Of a DNA stretch of 64,000 nt, positions 39,572-50,879 are shown piece by piece (position 1 is the first letter of the stretch; each line of letters begins with the position of its first letter). Made by a program: the position numbers and the translations under genes. Location: positions 60,777-124,776 of the forward strand of contig WBMV01004261.1 in NCBI GenBank assembly GCA_013396655.1, given 5' to 3'. The stretch is from Campylorhamphus procurvoides. Lineage: Eukaryota > Chordata > Aves > Passeriformes > Dendrocolaptidae. The notes below the pieces were generated by a model. The model saw nothing but the letters and a program-made list of their open reading frames with translations. It did no database searches and was not told the origin of the DNA.

Positions 39572-42100
39572 TTTCATGTGAGTAAAGAGAAAAGAAGAAG
39601 GGAGAAGCAGTCTCACTTGTGGAGATGCTGTTGCTGCCATTAGTTTTGGTGTGGTCTTTGCAAATATATGTAGATTTCACCTTTAGGCAGACAGGAACAT
39701 CAATTGTGTTATCAGTACTCTCTAGAAAACTGAATGTATGGTGATGTTATTGTGGATATTATATTTTTAACAGAGAAGAGGATGAAGCCCTCCTGCATAT
39801 AGTTACCATGATAAAAGGCTTCAGATGGACAAAATCAATGGATCTGTGGAATTCTTTTTAAAAAAGTGCATAGGCTTGTGATTATCTGGAAATTTTCTGT
39901 AAGACCTTAGAATAACTGAAACCTGGAAAAATCTCATCCTTTCAGTCCCAAAGTTGATTTTGAAAATTAATAATTTATTTGCCAATTTTTCTGGGTTAAA
40001 AAGAAAAGAGAAAAGAAAAAGACATTGCTGCTTACTGTGTTGGACTAGAGTTATCTAAAGTGTTGAGTATTTCATTACCTCAACCTGACATTTGAGCACT
40101 TCAAGAAGAGAAACATTCTGGCAGAATCACAAGCACAGTTGGTTCCCAATAATGTGTTTCATTTTTGATAACTGATTCTCAAGTATACCAATGCAATCTC
40201 AAGCACTGTACAAGTGAGTAAAAAAGATGAAAGGAGGCTCATAGCACTTGTTTGACAGCACAATTTTCGTGAAGTTGAATGATGGATACATTCTCACCAG
40301 CAACTCAAATCTTATTAATTGATTCTTTGTTTCATTGACAATACAGATCTTCCAGAGGCAAAAGAAGAGGATGTGATGTTTGTACTTCTCTTTACTCCCT
40401 TAGAGCCGTACTATTGCTTTTAAAGCTGTTTTAGGAAAAACATCTTTTCACATGTGTTACATTGACTCTTGAGTGTTCAAGGACTCAGCAATGTTAGATT
40501 GAGAGCAAAATTCCCATGGGGTATTTTCTGACATATCTCTGTGGAAATAATTGAATAACCAGAGACGGTTCTTAATAAACATACAACCTTGATGTTCAAG
40601 AAACAAATTATATATTCATGAGGAGTTTATGCCTCTTATATAGAAACTTACTACAATACTTACTACAACCATTTCTCTGTATATTTTCAAAACAAGATTT
40701 TAAAAAACCCAACACACCTTTAACAGTATTTTTGAGCTTCTACTATTATACAAATAATGAAAACTCTTAAACAATGATAATTTTTAAAGAGATTTCTAAC
40801 TTCATTCTGAAGATGGGAAAAATAAAGTTAGAGCCTTTCATATTTTTTTAAACAAAGAAAAATAGTGAAGAAAATGGGATTAAAAGGCAAGCTTTTGATA
40901 TTAGCCTTCCTTTTACTGTGTGTATTACACTCAGTGTTCCAGAAGATGCTCACATTTCTATGTTACTGTTTAATATAGGACTAAAATAAAAGGTATCTTT
41001 GGTACTCTAAGGTCAAGAAAGTTGAGCCAGTTGTTGATGTTTGTTTGGGACACTTGGATTTAAGCCCTCCTTGTTTTCTCAGGGACTTTTTTAGTCCCTT
41101 TGAAGGGATGTAGGTAGAAGTAGTCATCAGATCCAAAAGTGTGATCCACAATTCCAAGTACAAGTTTTTAGTCATCTTTTACTTTTTGGCAGTGAAGTTT
41201 TCAATGCCTAGAGATATGCCTATGAAAGGTTTCTGTCTTGATAGCGCAGAGGTGATTAGGGCCTGAGTTTTTCCCAGTATTCAAATAAAACTCCTTTAGT
41301 TTCCACTACCTTTCTCTCCAGGCACCATGTCCTGTGTAGCCTGGTCATACATGCATGTTTCTCACACATCTGGAGACAACCTATGAAACAAAACTTCACA
41401 CACAGTACATTACTGACCACCCCTGACTCTCCCCTTGGTCTTTGCCTTTCTCTGTATGACCAACTATATATTCCCCCAATAGCTGGGGTATGGAATGAAA
41501 GACTTGAGCTTTAGGTTCTGGTCTCACAAGCAAGACTATTTATATATTTTGATTTAAAATTATTATAGAAATATTAATATTTATAACTTGGATATGGCAT
41601 ATAGAACTGTTATTTCATTAATATGTTCATGCTGTTTCAGAAACTTAAACACATGAGACTGTTCACAAATTTGTGACATTTACTATTAAAATCAGAATAG
41701 TGCCCAATGTCTCACTGCTTTTTAGTCATTAACTTTTACGTATGGTAACGCTTTTTGGACAGCATTTATTCATTAAGCTGGGAACCTTGCATATTTTAAA
41801 CTGGCTTTTTGTTTTGTGCTCTAGATATTAAGAGTTGGTGGCCTCACTTCAGCGAACTGTCATCTGTATTTTAGTTTTAGTGCCTGCTTTGTATGGGATT
41901 GCTTTTATTGTGAGCATAAATGTACTTTCAAACAATTTTTGTTGTTGGCAGTTATCTACAAATAACGCAGAAACATGTCACACAAATTTCCCTGAGTGTA
42001 GTTTGTCTTTTTTTGTTTGTTAGTTAATTCACAAAATGAATTCAGAAAAGCTACTTTTGGTTGGTTCTTCGTTTGTTTTTTTAATAAAAAATAAAGAGTA
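39572..42100. other. Unique AT-rich sequence, no gene seen
   Basis: Nothing but short random frames. There is a purine stretch with GAAAA units near 40000-40020 and no recognised repeat. Confidence 0.5.
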
Positions 42101-42106
42101 CCAGAC

Positions 42107-42502
42107 TGTCAGCGGTCATTAACTAAACGATCCCAGGTGGGGGTGAAAACTGGAACTTTATTGAAATGTGCGTTACAATATATAGTACCGAGAAATGCAG
42201 TATGTTAATGAGAAGGTAAGACATGTTAATGAGGGAGATTAACTATGCTAAGTAGGGTTTAGGCAATCCAGTTCTGGTTTTCATCATAAGGTAATCTTTG
42301 CCTTCAAGGACTAATTAGGGGAAACAAACGTTATCTGCAGGCCTTGAAACATCTCCTTTGAGTTTTCCCAGATCTTGTAAAAGTGAGAAAAGAATTATAG
42401 GTAGCTGTAAATCGTCCGTTCTTGATCAAGTAATTTATGAAGCAGGCTCCTCTCTTATCGAAGGAATTTCCATCTGGTAACATTTGTTTATCTTCCCCAA
42501 CA
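42107..42502 (-). mobile_element. Solo LTR with perfect 6-bp TSD (ERVK-like)
   Basis: The 396-bp unit reads TGTTGGGGAAGATAAAC...CCGCTGACA on the minus strand. It is flanked by CCAGAC at 42101-42106 and CCAGAC at 42503-42508, an exact 6-bp target duplication. A TTCAATAAAGT polyadenylation signal (complement of 42157-42162) lies about 50 bases from the 3' end, and a TATATATTG-like TATA box lies just upstream (complement of about 42172-42182). A 6-bp duplication is usual for ERVK (class II) elements. No internal retroviral sequence remains, so it is a solo LTR formed by LTR-LTR recombination. The intact ends and duplication argue that it is fairly young. Confidence 0.9.
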
Positions 42503-42911
42503 CCAGACATTTTTTTAAAATGGAAGATCTTCCTAGGATCTGAGAATTGTCTTCTATTCACTATCATTATCAAGAACTTTATACATTTTGATTCCACTAG
42601 AGCACACAAAGGTTGATTGTAACTTTATTTTCAAATACTGGTGATTGCAAAAAATAGCTGTGAGAATTACAGCCAATATGAAGTGTTCATGAAACTCAGA
42701 AACAGAGTGGGATTTCAAAAGAGCTCAAAGGTCACCTATCCCCATTCTTCTTGAAGTCCTGTTCACCTGTTTTTTGGTTTTTTTTTAATCAAAAGAAACT
42801 GTCCCAGTTATTACTATCAGAAGGAATATATAACATAGGAATATAGGAATATATATCCTACTCAACCAGAAATCATTAATTATCTTTTTGGGAGTAAACT
42901 GAGAAAAATAC

Positions 42912-43046
42912 CCTGAGATTAAGTTCAGTTGGTTAGAGCATGGTTGTGTGTTTGATTCCCATATGGGCATTCACTATGGAGTTAGACTTGATGATCCTTG
43001 TGAATCCCTTCCAACACCGAATATATTGTGAAATTACTGTGAAATG
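42912..43046 (+). mobile_element. tRNA/CR1 mosaic SINE (TguSINE1-like)
   Basis: The left part carries a tRNA-like A-box region (TTCAGTTGGTTAGAGCATGG) and a B-box-like TTTGATTCCCATATGGGC. It is followed by a CR1-type 3' end (GACTTGATGATCCTTGTGAA, then TCCCTTCCAACACCGAATAT) and a decayed tail with two TGTGAAAT-like units. This head-tail combination matches TguSINE1, a tRNA-Ile-derived SINE with a CR1 tail described in zebra finch. Compared with a whole tRNA, the segment between A box and B box is shortened by roughly 15-20 bases, removing most of the anticodon arm. This is therefore not a tRNA gene. Confidence 0.8.
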
Positions 43047-43856
43047 ATAGGCAAACAATTGCAAGACGTCTTTGAACACCTTCAGTTCATTTCACTGCTT
43101 ATGAAACTGAAATATTCCTGATGATGCAATGGTGATAAAGAATTTTGGGAAGCCAAGATGGTGGTGACACTGAGAAGCAAAAAGACAGAGTTACTTGAAA
43201 ACACAGAAGAGACTGAAAAACTAATACTGCATGTGTGGGTGTTGATGTATGAAATTTGCTAAGGCCATGAAGTAGCTTGAGATACCTCATTAGCACAGTT
43301 CAAGGTACTGTGTGTGTGCACTGAGTGAAATAGTGAAGGAATCATTCTTGCAGTGTGTGGGCAGTTTTCCTCTATCCTTTCTATGTCAATGTACACACAT
43401 CAATCTGAATTGTGTGGTTTTCAGATTTTACTTTGGAAATGGGCAGTCTCTTGCTAGATTTGCACACTTCTGCTACTAATGGATGTCAAAATAGGGAAAA
43501 TATTTCCCTTTTGCAAGGGAAAATTTGCAAGGATTCTTAGCTAGAGTCCCAATAGAAGTAACTCCTAAAGGTGAATAAATTTGAATTGTCCCTCCTTCAG
43601 AGGTGCTCAGCATTTTTGCACTTGGGAGTCAAATGTTAAAACCTAGACATTCTTCCTATTGCTACTGTGGTGTGCATTCTCCAGGAAATTAGTTTTTCAC
43701 TCTTAGCAATGTTTTAGTATTCAGATGTGGAAAATCCTTAGAATCAATTGTGTTCACTGCCTGTCATAATATTTCTGATCTTCATACTTAAGAGTGCTCT
43801 GATTATCTGTTATAGTTTCAAAATTTTCTTTTTTTTGTTTTCCTCTCCCTTACCAA
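43047..43856. other. Unique sequence, nothing recognised
   Basis: About 800 bp between the SINE and the GC-rich LTR-like block, with no gene or repeat that I can name. Confidence 0.5.
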
Positions 43857-44690
43857 CATCATGGTTTGGGAGGTGAAGGCCAGGACAGACGGCTTGTTGA
43901 AGCCCAGCCCCCCCACTACCTGCTCCAGAGCCAGCTAACTATCTAAAGGATAAGCAAAGGGATGGCTCATAGCTTTGCATTCCAACGGGATGGCTGTGGA
44001 GAGAGCTGGGGGGAGGTGGAGAGTTGGGTAGAGAAGATTCCGGGTTTTTGCCACACCTCTCTTCTCCGGCTGCTTTGTGTGCCAACCACCGTTTGCTGGG
44101 CTGATGGAAGCACCTGGTGGGGGTTCCCCTGGCTCAGCCCCCGACCCTGTGTGCCCTGCGCTGTTCTTCGGAGAGAGCACTCGCTGCTAACTGGGTTTGC
44201 TGAAAGCTCCTTGAGGGCCCAGTGTCATCTGCAGAGATGTTGCTAACATCTCCGCCTCCCCAATACTTTCAGACAAAGGACAGTGAGCGGATCTTTGCAT
44301 TGCCCACGGGAGGGGTTTCATCGCGTCCCCGTGGCCGCCATTCCCACAGGAGTTTTTCAGAACCAGCACCTCCCCCTGCCCTCCTGCTTTGCCTCACCAG
44401 AGCCTGTGAACGAGTCACTGCAGCCCCTCTCTCCAGAGGTGCGGCATCACCTCCCACTGTCTGTAAATAGGACTGCTCCAAAGGAGCAGAGACAGGGCTT
44501 TATCTGTTTGAAAGTTTTGGTTACGTTGTTGTTGTTTGTTCTGTTCTGGGTTTTTTGTTTGTTTGTTTTTTTCTGTTGTTTGGGGTTTTTTTTCCCTTTG
44601 GTTATACATATACATATTTGCAGTAAAGCGTTGCTATCCTTTTTCTCTACATTTTCTAATTAAAGTCTCCTAATTTCAAAGGTTGTGGTG
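43857..44690 (+). mobile_element. GC-rich LTR-like block
   Basis: The block begins near CATCATGGTTTGGGAGG, similar to the GGTTTG-type starts of avian ERVL LTRs. It contains about 600 bp of GC- and CpG-rich sequence unlike its AT-rich surroundings. It then passes into a T-rich stretch (44520-44600) and GCAGTAAAGCGTTGCTATCC and CTAATTAAAGTCTCC, which look like U5/polyadenylation sequence on the + strand. Overlapping frames of 60-126 codons on both strands have no recognisable domain. I could not find an exact target duplication. A CpG-island promoter of an unseen gene is the main alternative. Confidence 0.5.
44526..44600 (-). repeat. T/G-rich (TTTG)n tract inside LTR-like block
   Basis: GTTGTTGTTTGTTCTG, then GTTTGTTTGTTTTTTTC and GGGGTTTTTTTTCCC. 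It is the complement-strand version of the A/C-rich tracts found elsewhere. Confidence 0.7.
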
Positions 44691-47600
44691 GTTTTTGGGA
44701 AGAAGCCACCCCTTTCTAGTCCAGAAGGGCTCCTCACTTTCCTTGACAGACATCTTGGTTTTCTTTTAAATTGGGACAGCTTTGTTTTCCTTTGGAGTTT
44801 CTCTTTAGAGTTTCTGATCTCAGTGAAATTGTAAAAATTGTTTATGGAAATTAGAATTTCATCTATAAGTTTCTAATCAAAGATAATTTTTAATGTAAAA
44901 CATAAGCTGATGTAAATTATTATGTTCTAGGTTTTTTTTAATTTTCCTTTTTTTTTTAATTTGTCAAGTGAGAGGAGAAGAAATTTGATCCAAATGTCAA
45001 GAAGAACAAATTTGTAAAGTGTTACAATTTGATGCATATGCTCATGCAGTCTTTTCCAAATTCTTCAAAAGTTGGTTAGCCTGCATTAATTCTCAAATAG
45101 CTCTGAAAGTTGTGGATAGGTATGATGATGTCCCTAAATTGTTTGCTTATTATAGGTGGAAGCAAAGACTTGATGGACTAGTGGCTTGCTCAGTATAGTG
45201 CTGGTTTGTGAAAATGCAGAATTTCAGAGTATTTTTGTACTCCTGAAGATCACATTGCATTCCAGAATATGGATTTTGAAGATCAAGTGGGAAATAATAG
45301 TTTTTGAGTGCTTAAATATGCATTTGTTTTTCCTTTTTGATTACTAAAACATATACGTATCTTCCACCTTTGTGGGTTTTATTTTGATCTCTTTTTTTTT
45401 TTTATGAAACATTTAAATTGAGATGTTTAAATGTACCTTTAGCAACTCAGATGCTTGGTTGCATTGTTTTAGAGCATGGACTTGTCATCAGTAATTCACA
45501 GTGGTTAATGAACATGCTACTAATAACTTTTTCTTGCATGTCTTTTGTCATTTGATTGCTACAGTCAGTTCTTCAGCATTTGTAGATAGTTTATCTGAAA
45601 AGTTCAGTTGTAGGTCAAAGATGCTTGGCTGGTTTTGTGCAAGCCAGTCTGGTATGAAGGAGAATATACCCATGTTCAGCTAATCTGTCCTGTGTACTCA
45701 TCTGTTTACATGGTCACTAGCTCAGGAATCTGTGTTCCACAATCAGCTGTCATCATTTGTCTTTTATTCTTTATATCCTCCCTGTCCTTCCCTCTGATTT
45801 ATATGTATTTCTCATGTCATATTTCTGTTTTATCCAGACACATCACCTCAGCTTTGCTGTCTGACTGTTTATTCAGGGTAACACATAATTAGCAATCTGG
45901 AGGTGAAAAACCTCATGTGTTTTAAAGAGCAATGTTTCTCCACATACACCTAATCATGTCTCCTTTGTCCCTAGGTAATTAAGAATTTGTTCAAAAATGG
46001 TTTTCACATTCATATGTCAGATGACCTCAGCAGTTGTTTAAACATGAGGTCTGTGTTTTATTTTGAACTATCGCCTTGGGGTATAACCACCACAGACACT
46101 ACAGTTACCATCCAGTTATCCTCTCCTTCCATAAGGATCTATTGTTGCAATATTTTTAAGGGAAGAAAAAGAAAAAAAAAGAAAAAGAGAAGCAAAATGC
46201 TCTCTTTATTCTGGCCCCTGTAACTTTCTGCAGTCAGCATCAGATGTTAAAATAGCTGTTAAAAGCACCTCAGTAAAGAGACAGCGCATAAGCTTCTAGA
46301 AATGAAAGTAAACCTAAAGCAAGAAGACCTGGACTGAACAATCCCTGGACTCTGATCTAGTGTTATTTGGAAAAAAAAAATCACTGTAAACCCTAGTATC
46401 TACTGCTTATTTGTAGAAACCAGTAAGCTATTTACTTTGCTGAGCATAAGTATAATGCAAACAATGACAATTTTTTGTAAATTTCACAAGTATTATGTTT
46501 GTGGTACTTAGTTGAGAACAGAATTAGAATGTTTGTGGGTTTTTTTCAGGTCTTACTTTATGTAAAAAGAAGCCTTGAACTTTATATATTAAACATATAC
46601 ACAAGCATGCACTTACCTCCCAATCCAACCAAACAGATAAAAATGCAGTCAATGAGGAAAGCGATACATTAAGAGAGAAGAATGGCAGTTTTTCAGCTCA
46701 GAGCTCCTTAAACACAAACAATATCACAGCAGAGCGGTACCTAGAAATGAGAAGCTGTCCTGCTAGTCCCTGAAAGCACAAGCTTATCCTAACACTTTAT
46801 TTCAGAACATCCCTCAAAGCCTAGCAGAACAAATGAAAGCAATAAGTAACAAGACCCAAGACCTTTTGTAGTTCAAATTTCAGGTGACAGTTTGTTCTTT
46901 TATTATTTCTAAAGAAGCTTGTAAGATGCTTCGCATCTCTTCTACAATATTTTATATATCTTTTGGTCAAGTTTTGATTGAATTTCTTATTTTCATCTGC
47001 TTTATTCTGACAATTGCCAAAAAAATTCAGGTCAGACTTCTGTCTCAGTGATGTCAAAGTTAAATCTGCAATAGCTTCCATGATTTATCCTTAATCTACA
47101 CCAGCTACAAATCATGCTCAGAACCTCATCCCCGTTGAAACTCATTATACCAATTATGTGATGGCAACATTTGTCAGATTATTTTTTCATTACTTCAATG
47201 GAGAATTACTAGGTATGTGGTGATGCATTCTCTTATAGGTTAGGCAGCAAGGAATAAGGTAGTAAGGATGTATTGCTATATTCTTTAGCTCATGAGCAAT
47301 GCTTTTTCTAAGAAATTACACCGCTAAAAAGCTTCATATGGGTTAAGTCGTATGCGTGTCTCTGTGTACATTTGGAATAGCTGAATGCAGTTACATGCTT
47401 TTTCGCATGTTGAAACACACAGGGTTTTTACTATGTTTGGGACCTAATGGCAATTCTTTGTGGTCACACGCATGTTCCATGGTGTTAGATACCAGTGGCC
47501 CTATCTCCACTGTCATTTGTCATGCAGTAGTCTTCATTTTTGTCCTCTGGGTGCACTCACCCCTGGTCTTGAGAATGCATCGCTTCTCCAGGGTGAAAGG

Positions 47601-48427
47601 TGAATGAGAATTGCTTGGTTTTTAGGTGTTCCTCTAATGACGATCCATTGGCCTTGTATACAAAGACACAACTATGGCAGTTTTTATGGCAGTTGCCTAA
47701 TTTCCAAGCTGGCTTGGAGAAGGATGGATAAAGGGAATTACATGACTTTGGATAATGTTTCTCTGTGTTCAAACAGCTATGGCACTGTTCAAATGGAGCA
47801 AGTTTCATAAATATATAGAACAAGATATGCTTGGTCTAACTGGCATACTATTAGTCCAGTTTTCTGCTCTCATGAATCCACCTCTTTTTTGGATATTTAT
47901 TGGGTCAGGAGGAAACTAGATTTGGGGGGGAGGATTTGGGCCCTAATTACTGGTAGAATGAAATGATTGCAAATATATTTCATCACCATGGCCTTAGATG
48001 AAAGACTACTCTGAAATTTAAGAGGTGGCAGAAATTACTTTAGCTTGTGAAGAATCTCAGAAGATAACAACTCTCTTCCAAGCAAGACACACTGATGTTT
48101 ACAGCCTCTGCAACCTTAACAGACTGGAAAAGCAAGTGTTTTAGACAAAGCCAAGATGAGTTCTTCTGTAAAGGCCAATGAAGGTGACACAAGAAATTAT
48201 AGAGCGCTACAGAAGACTTAGACATGACTAGCATATCATGTTAATGTGATCACTGTATGGAATAATTGCAGTGTATGTCAGCATTTTTGGTGACATGGTC
48301 TTCTTCAGTGAGATATTTCCCACTACCAAAAAGCTGAAAACATGTCAGCCCAAATTTCTGTGCAAACTTGTAAAATCAATGACACTGTATTAATCAACCT
48401 TTTGTTTTTTCTCTTCTTTCTCTCTGA
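44691..48427. other. Unique AT-rich sequence, no gene seen
   Basis: The first 70 bp (TTGTGGTGGTTTTTGGGAAG onward) may still be retroviral. Beyond that there are only short random frames. I saw no splice-bounded candidate exon. Confidence 0.5.
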
Positions 48428-48439
48428 TGATCAAACTGG

Positions 48440-48671
48440 ATGGCTCTCAAACCCTATGTATAGGAAAAAAGGAAAGGATGGCAAGAGACTGACTTGCATG
48501 AGTCAAGACCTGCTGGTCAAACTACGGGGTATGAAACAAATGCACAGGCAGTATATGCAGGGGCAGATAACATGGGAACAGCATACAGGCACAATCTGGT
48601 TGTGTAGGGATGGGTTAAGAAAAGCCAAAGCATGGGCTGGAGCTGAACTTGGCAAGAGACATAAAGAATAA
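48440..48671 (+). pseudogene. CR1 ORF2 linker remnant
   Basis: An open frame of about 75 codons encodes a lysine/arginine-rich CR1 ORF2 segment (D-L-L-V-K-L-R-G-M-K, then L-C-R-D-G-L-R-K-A-K-A). In CR1 this region precedes the reverse transcriptase. It ends at a stop after ...K-R-H-K-E, whereas the downstream DNA (AATAAGAAGACTTCTGCAGG) still encodes CR1-like sequence in a shifted reading. The gene is broken. Confidence 0.8.
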
Positions 48672-48929
48672 TAAGAAGACTTCTGCAGGTATATCAGTTA
48701 TAACAGAAAGGTGAAAGAAGGCATAACCCCACTGATGAACCTGAGCGGCAAACTGGTAGCTATGGACGATGAGAAGGCTGAAATTCTTAACAATTCTTTT
48801 GCCTCAGTCTGCACTAGCAACCTCTTTTCCCACACCTCTCAAGTGGATGGATAGCAGGAGGGCCATTGAGACATGGAAATCAGATGAAGTTCTAGAAAAA
48901 ATGAAAAGGGGGAAACATTGTACCCATCT

Positions 48930-49440
48930 TTGAAAAGGGTAGAAAGGAGGACCTTGGGAACTACCAACCTGTCACCCTCTTCTCTGTGCCTGCGAAGCTA
49001 ATTGAACAGATCCTCCTAGGAGATATGCTAAGGCACATGGAGAGTAGGAATGTGTTTCGAGACAGCCTGCATGGCTTCAGCAAAAGTAAATCCTGCCTAA
49101 TAAAATTAGTGGCCTTTCCTGATGGAGTGACTATTTCAGTGGACAAGATAAAGACTACAGGTGTCACTTACCTGGATTTCTGTCAAGCCTTTAACACAGT
49201 TCTCCACCACATTCTCTCTAAACAGGAGAGAGATGGATTTGATGGGTGTACTGTTCTGTGAAAGAGGAACTGGCTGAATGGTCATATCCAGAGAGTTGGG
49301 GTCAACAGCTCAATGTCTAGATAGAGAGCAGTGATAAGTCCCACAGAGGTCCATGTTTGCACCAGTGTTATTTAATACCTGCATCAGCAACACAGGCAGT
49401 AGGATTTAGTGCCCTCTCAACAAATTTGCTGGTGGCATGA
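48930..49440 (+). pseudogene. CR1 reverse transcriptase remnant
   Basis: The frame from about 48955 to 49258 reads as reverse transcriptase: N-Y-Q-P-V-T-L, then P-A-K-L-I-E-Q-I-L, then [13 protein letters not shown], then [12 protein letters not shown]. The last of these is the motif-A region with its aspartate (D of L-D-F) kept. A premature stop follows at 49259-49261. Further on, the catalytic motif that should read F-A-D-D reads F-A-G-G (49425-49436), so both metal-binding aspartates are lost. The copy cannot have been active in this state. Confidence 0.85.
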
Positions 49441-50761
49441 AGCTGAGTGGTACAGGTGATCCAACAGAAGGACAGGATCCAGAGGGACCTGGCAGAACTT
49501 AAAAAGTGGACATATGAGAGCCTCATGAACTTCGACAAGTCCAAGTGCAAGGTGCTGTGTCTGGATCAAGCACAAATACAAGCTGGGCAGAGAATGGATT
49601 GAGAGAAGCCCTGCAGAGAAGGACTTGGAGGTTCTCATAGATGAAAAGCTGGACGTGAGCTAACAGTGTGTTCTTGCAGCCCAGAAGTCCAAATGCATCC
49701 TGGGCTGCATTAAGACAGGTGTGGCCAGCACACTGTGGGACGTGATTCTCTCCCTCTACTCTGCCCTCATGAGATCCCTCCTGGAGTACTGCAGTCAGGT
49801 CTCTCTCCAGCATAAGAAGGACATGGACCTGTTGGATTGAATCCAGAGGAAGGTCATGAAGATGATCAGAGGTCTACAGAACCTCTCAAGACAGGCTGAG
49901 AGAGCTGGGGTTGTTGACCATGTGGAAGAGAAGGCTTTGGGAAGAGCTTTCCTGTGGCCTTCTAGAGCCTTAAGAGGGCTTATAAAAAGGAGAGACAGGT
50001 ACTTTTTATGTAGGCAGTTAGTGACAGGACAAAGCACAATGGTTTTAAACTGATAGAAGATAGGATTAGATGGCAGGTTGGGAAGAAATTCTTCACTCTG
50101 AGGTGGTGAAGCATGGAAAAACGTGATTGATAGAAGCTGTGGTTGCCCCATCCATGGAAGTGTTACATGGCAGGTTGGGCAGGGCCTTGAGGAATCTGAC
50201 CTGGTGAGTGGCATCCCTGCCCAAAGCAGGGAATTGGACCTAAATGATCTTTAGGTTCACCTCCTATCCCTGGCTATTTTATGATTCTATGATTCATTCT
50301 ATTCTATAAGCACAAGTTTCTAAAAGAATTACAGGCAGAAATTTGTACTTATTATTGTAAATTAATTTGGTTTGCTCAATTTATGCTTCAAAAGACAATC
50401 TGAGGATAACAAACTACTTAGACTGAATTTATTGGACGGCATTTAGAGACTGGGCACTCTTTTCGCAATGTTAAAAAGCAACTTGTTGTTATTCTTATCC
50501 ATCTCTTCAAAAAAATATAAACCCAGTGTTGATTGTAACAAATTAGCTGAAGGTTTATGAAAGGGTCAGTTGGATCTTTCTTCTGCCAATGGAAATTTAG
50601 AGCATTCTTCATTTAAAAATATGTAAAGAGAGTTAGAACAGAAGAAGTACTATTACTTCAAAACATCGGTCCTCAGAAACTGTGTATCAAACTGGAGAGA
50701 GTCCTTTTTTGAGCTGGAAGAGCAAGTATTATTCATGAAAAATGCTGCCCTCAGTTTAATA

Positions 50762-50879
50762 TTTAAAAATAAAAACAAACAAAAAATGAAAAAAACCAAA
50801 ACCAAACCAAACAAAAAACCCCACAAGAAAAAAACAAACAAAAAAACACAAAAACCCACCAAACAAAAAACCACAAACC
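50762..50879 (+). repeat. A/C-rich tract
   Basis: Nearly 120 bp with almost no T or G. A runs alternate with CAAAC, CCAAACC and ACCCC units. The 63-codon frame here is only K, N, P and T and is a low-complexity artefact. Confidence 0.85.

Larger units (their letters stand above)
48428..50304 (+). mobile_element. CR1 LINE, 5'-truncated, with internal deletion
   Basis: The longest transposable element in the window. It starts within ORF2, between the endonuclease and reverse transcriptase domains. It runs through reverse transcriptase to the CR1 3' end, where TTTTATGATTCTATGATTC gives the usual octamer tail. Part of the early reverse transcriptase region appears to be missing near 48855-48915: text typical of the pre-RT linker jumps within about 60 bp to the 'P-I-F-E-K-G-R' region. 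Many frame breaks mean no product. Neighbouring sequence is unique on both sides. Confidence 0.92.

Noticed and set aside
42918..42980. Functional tRNA gene
   Set aside because: A- and B-box-like words are present, but the anticodon arm is missing and a CR1 tail follows. It is part of a SINE.
43962..44663. Overlapping 60-126-codon frames on both strands
   Set aside because: Openness on both strands is explained by the GC-rich LTR-like block, and the peptides have no recognisable domain.
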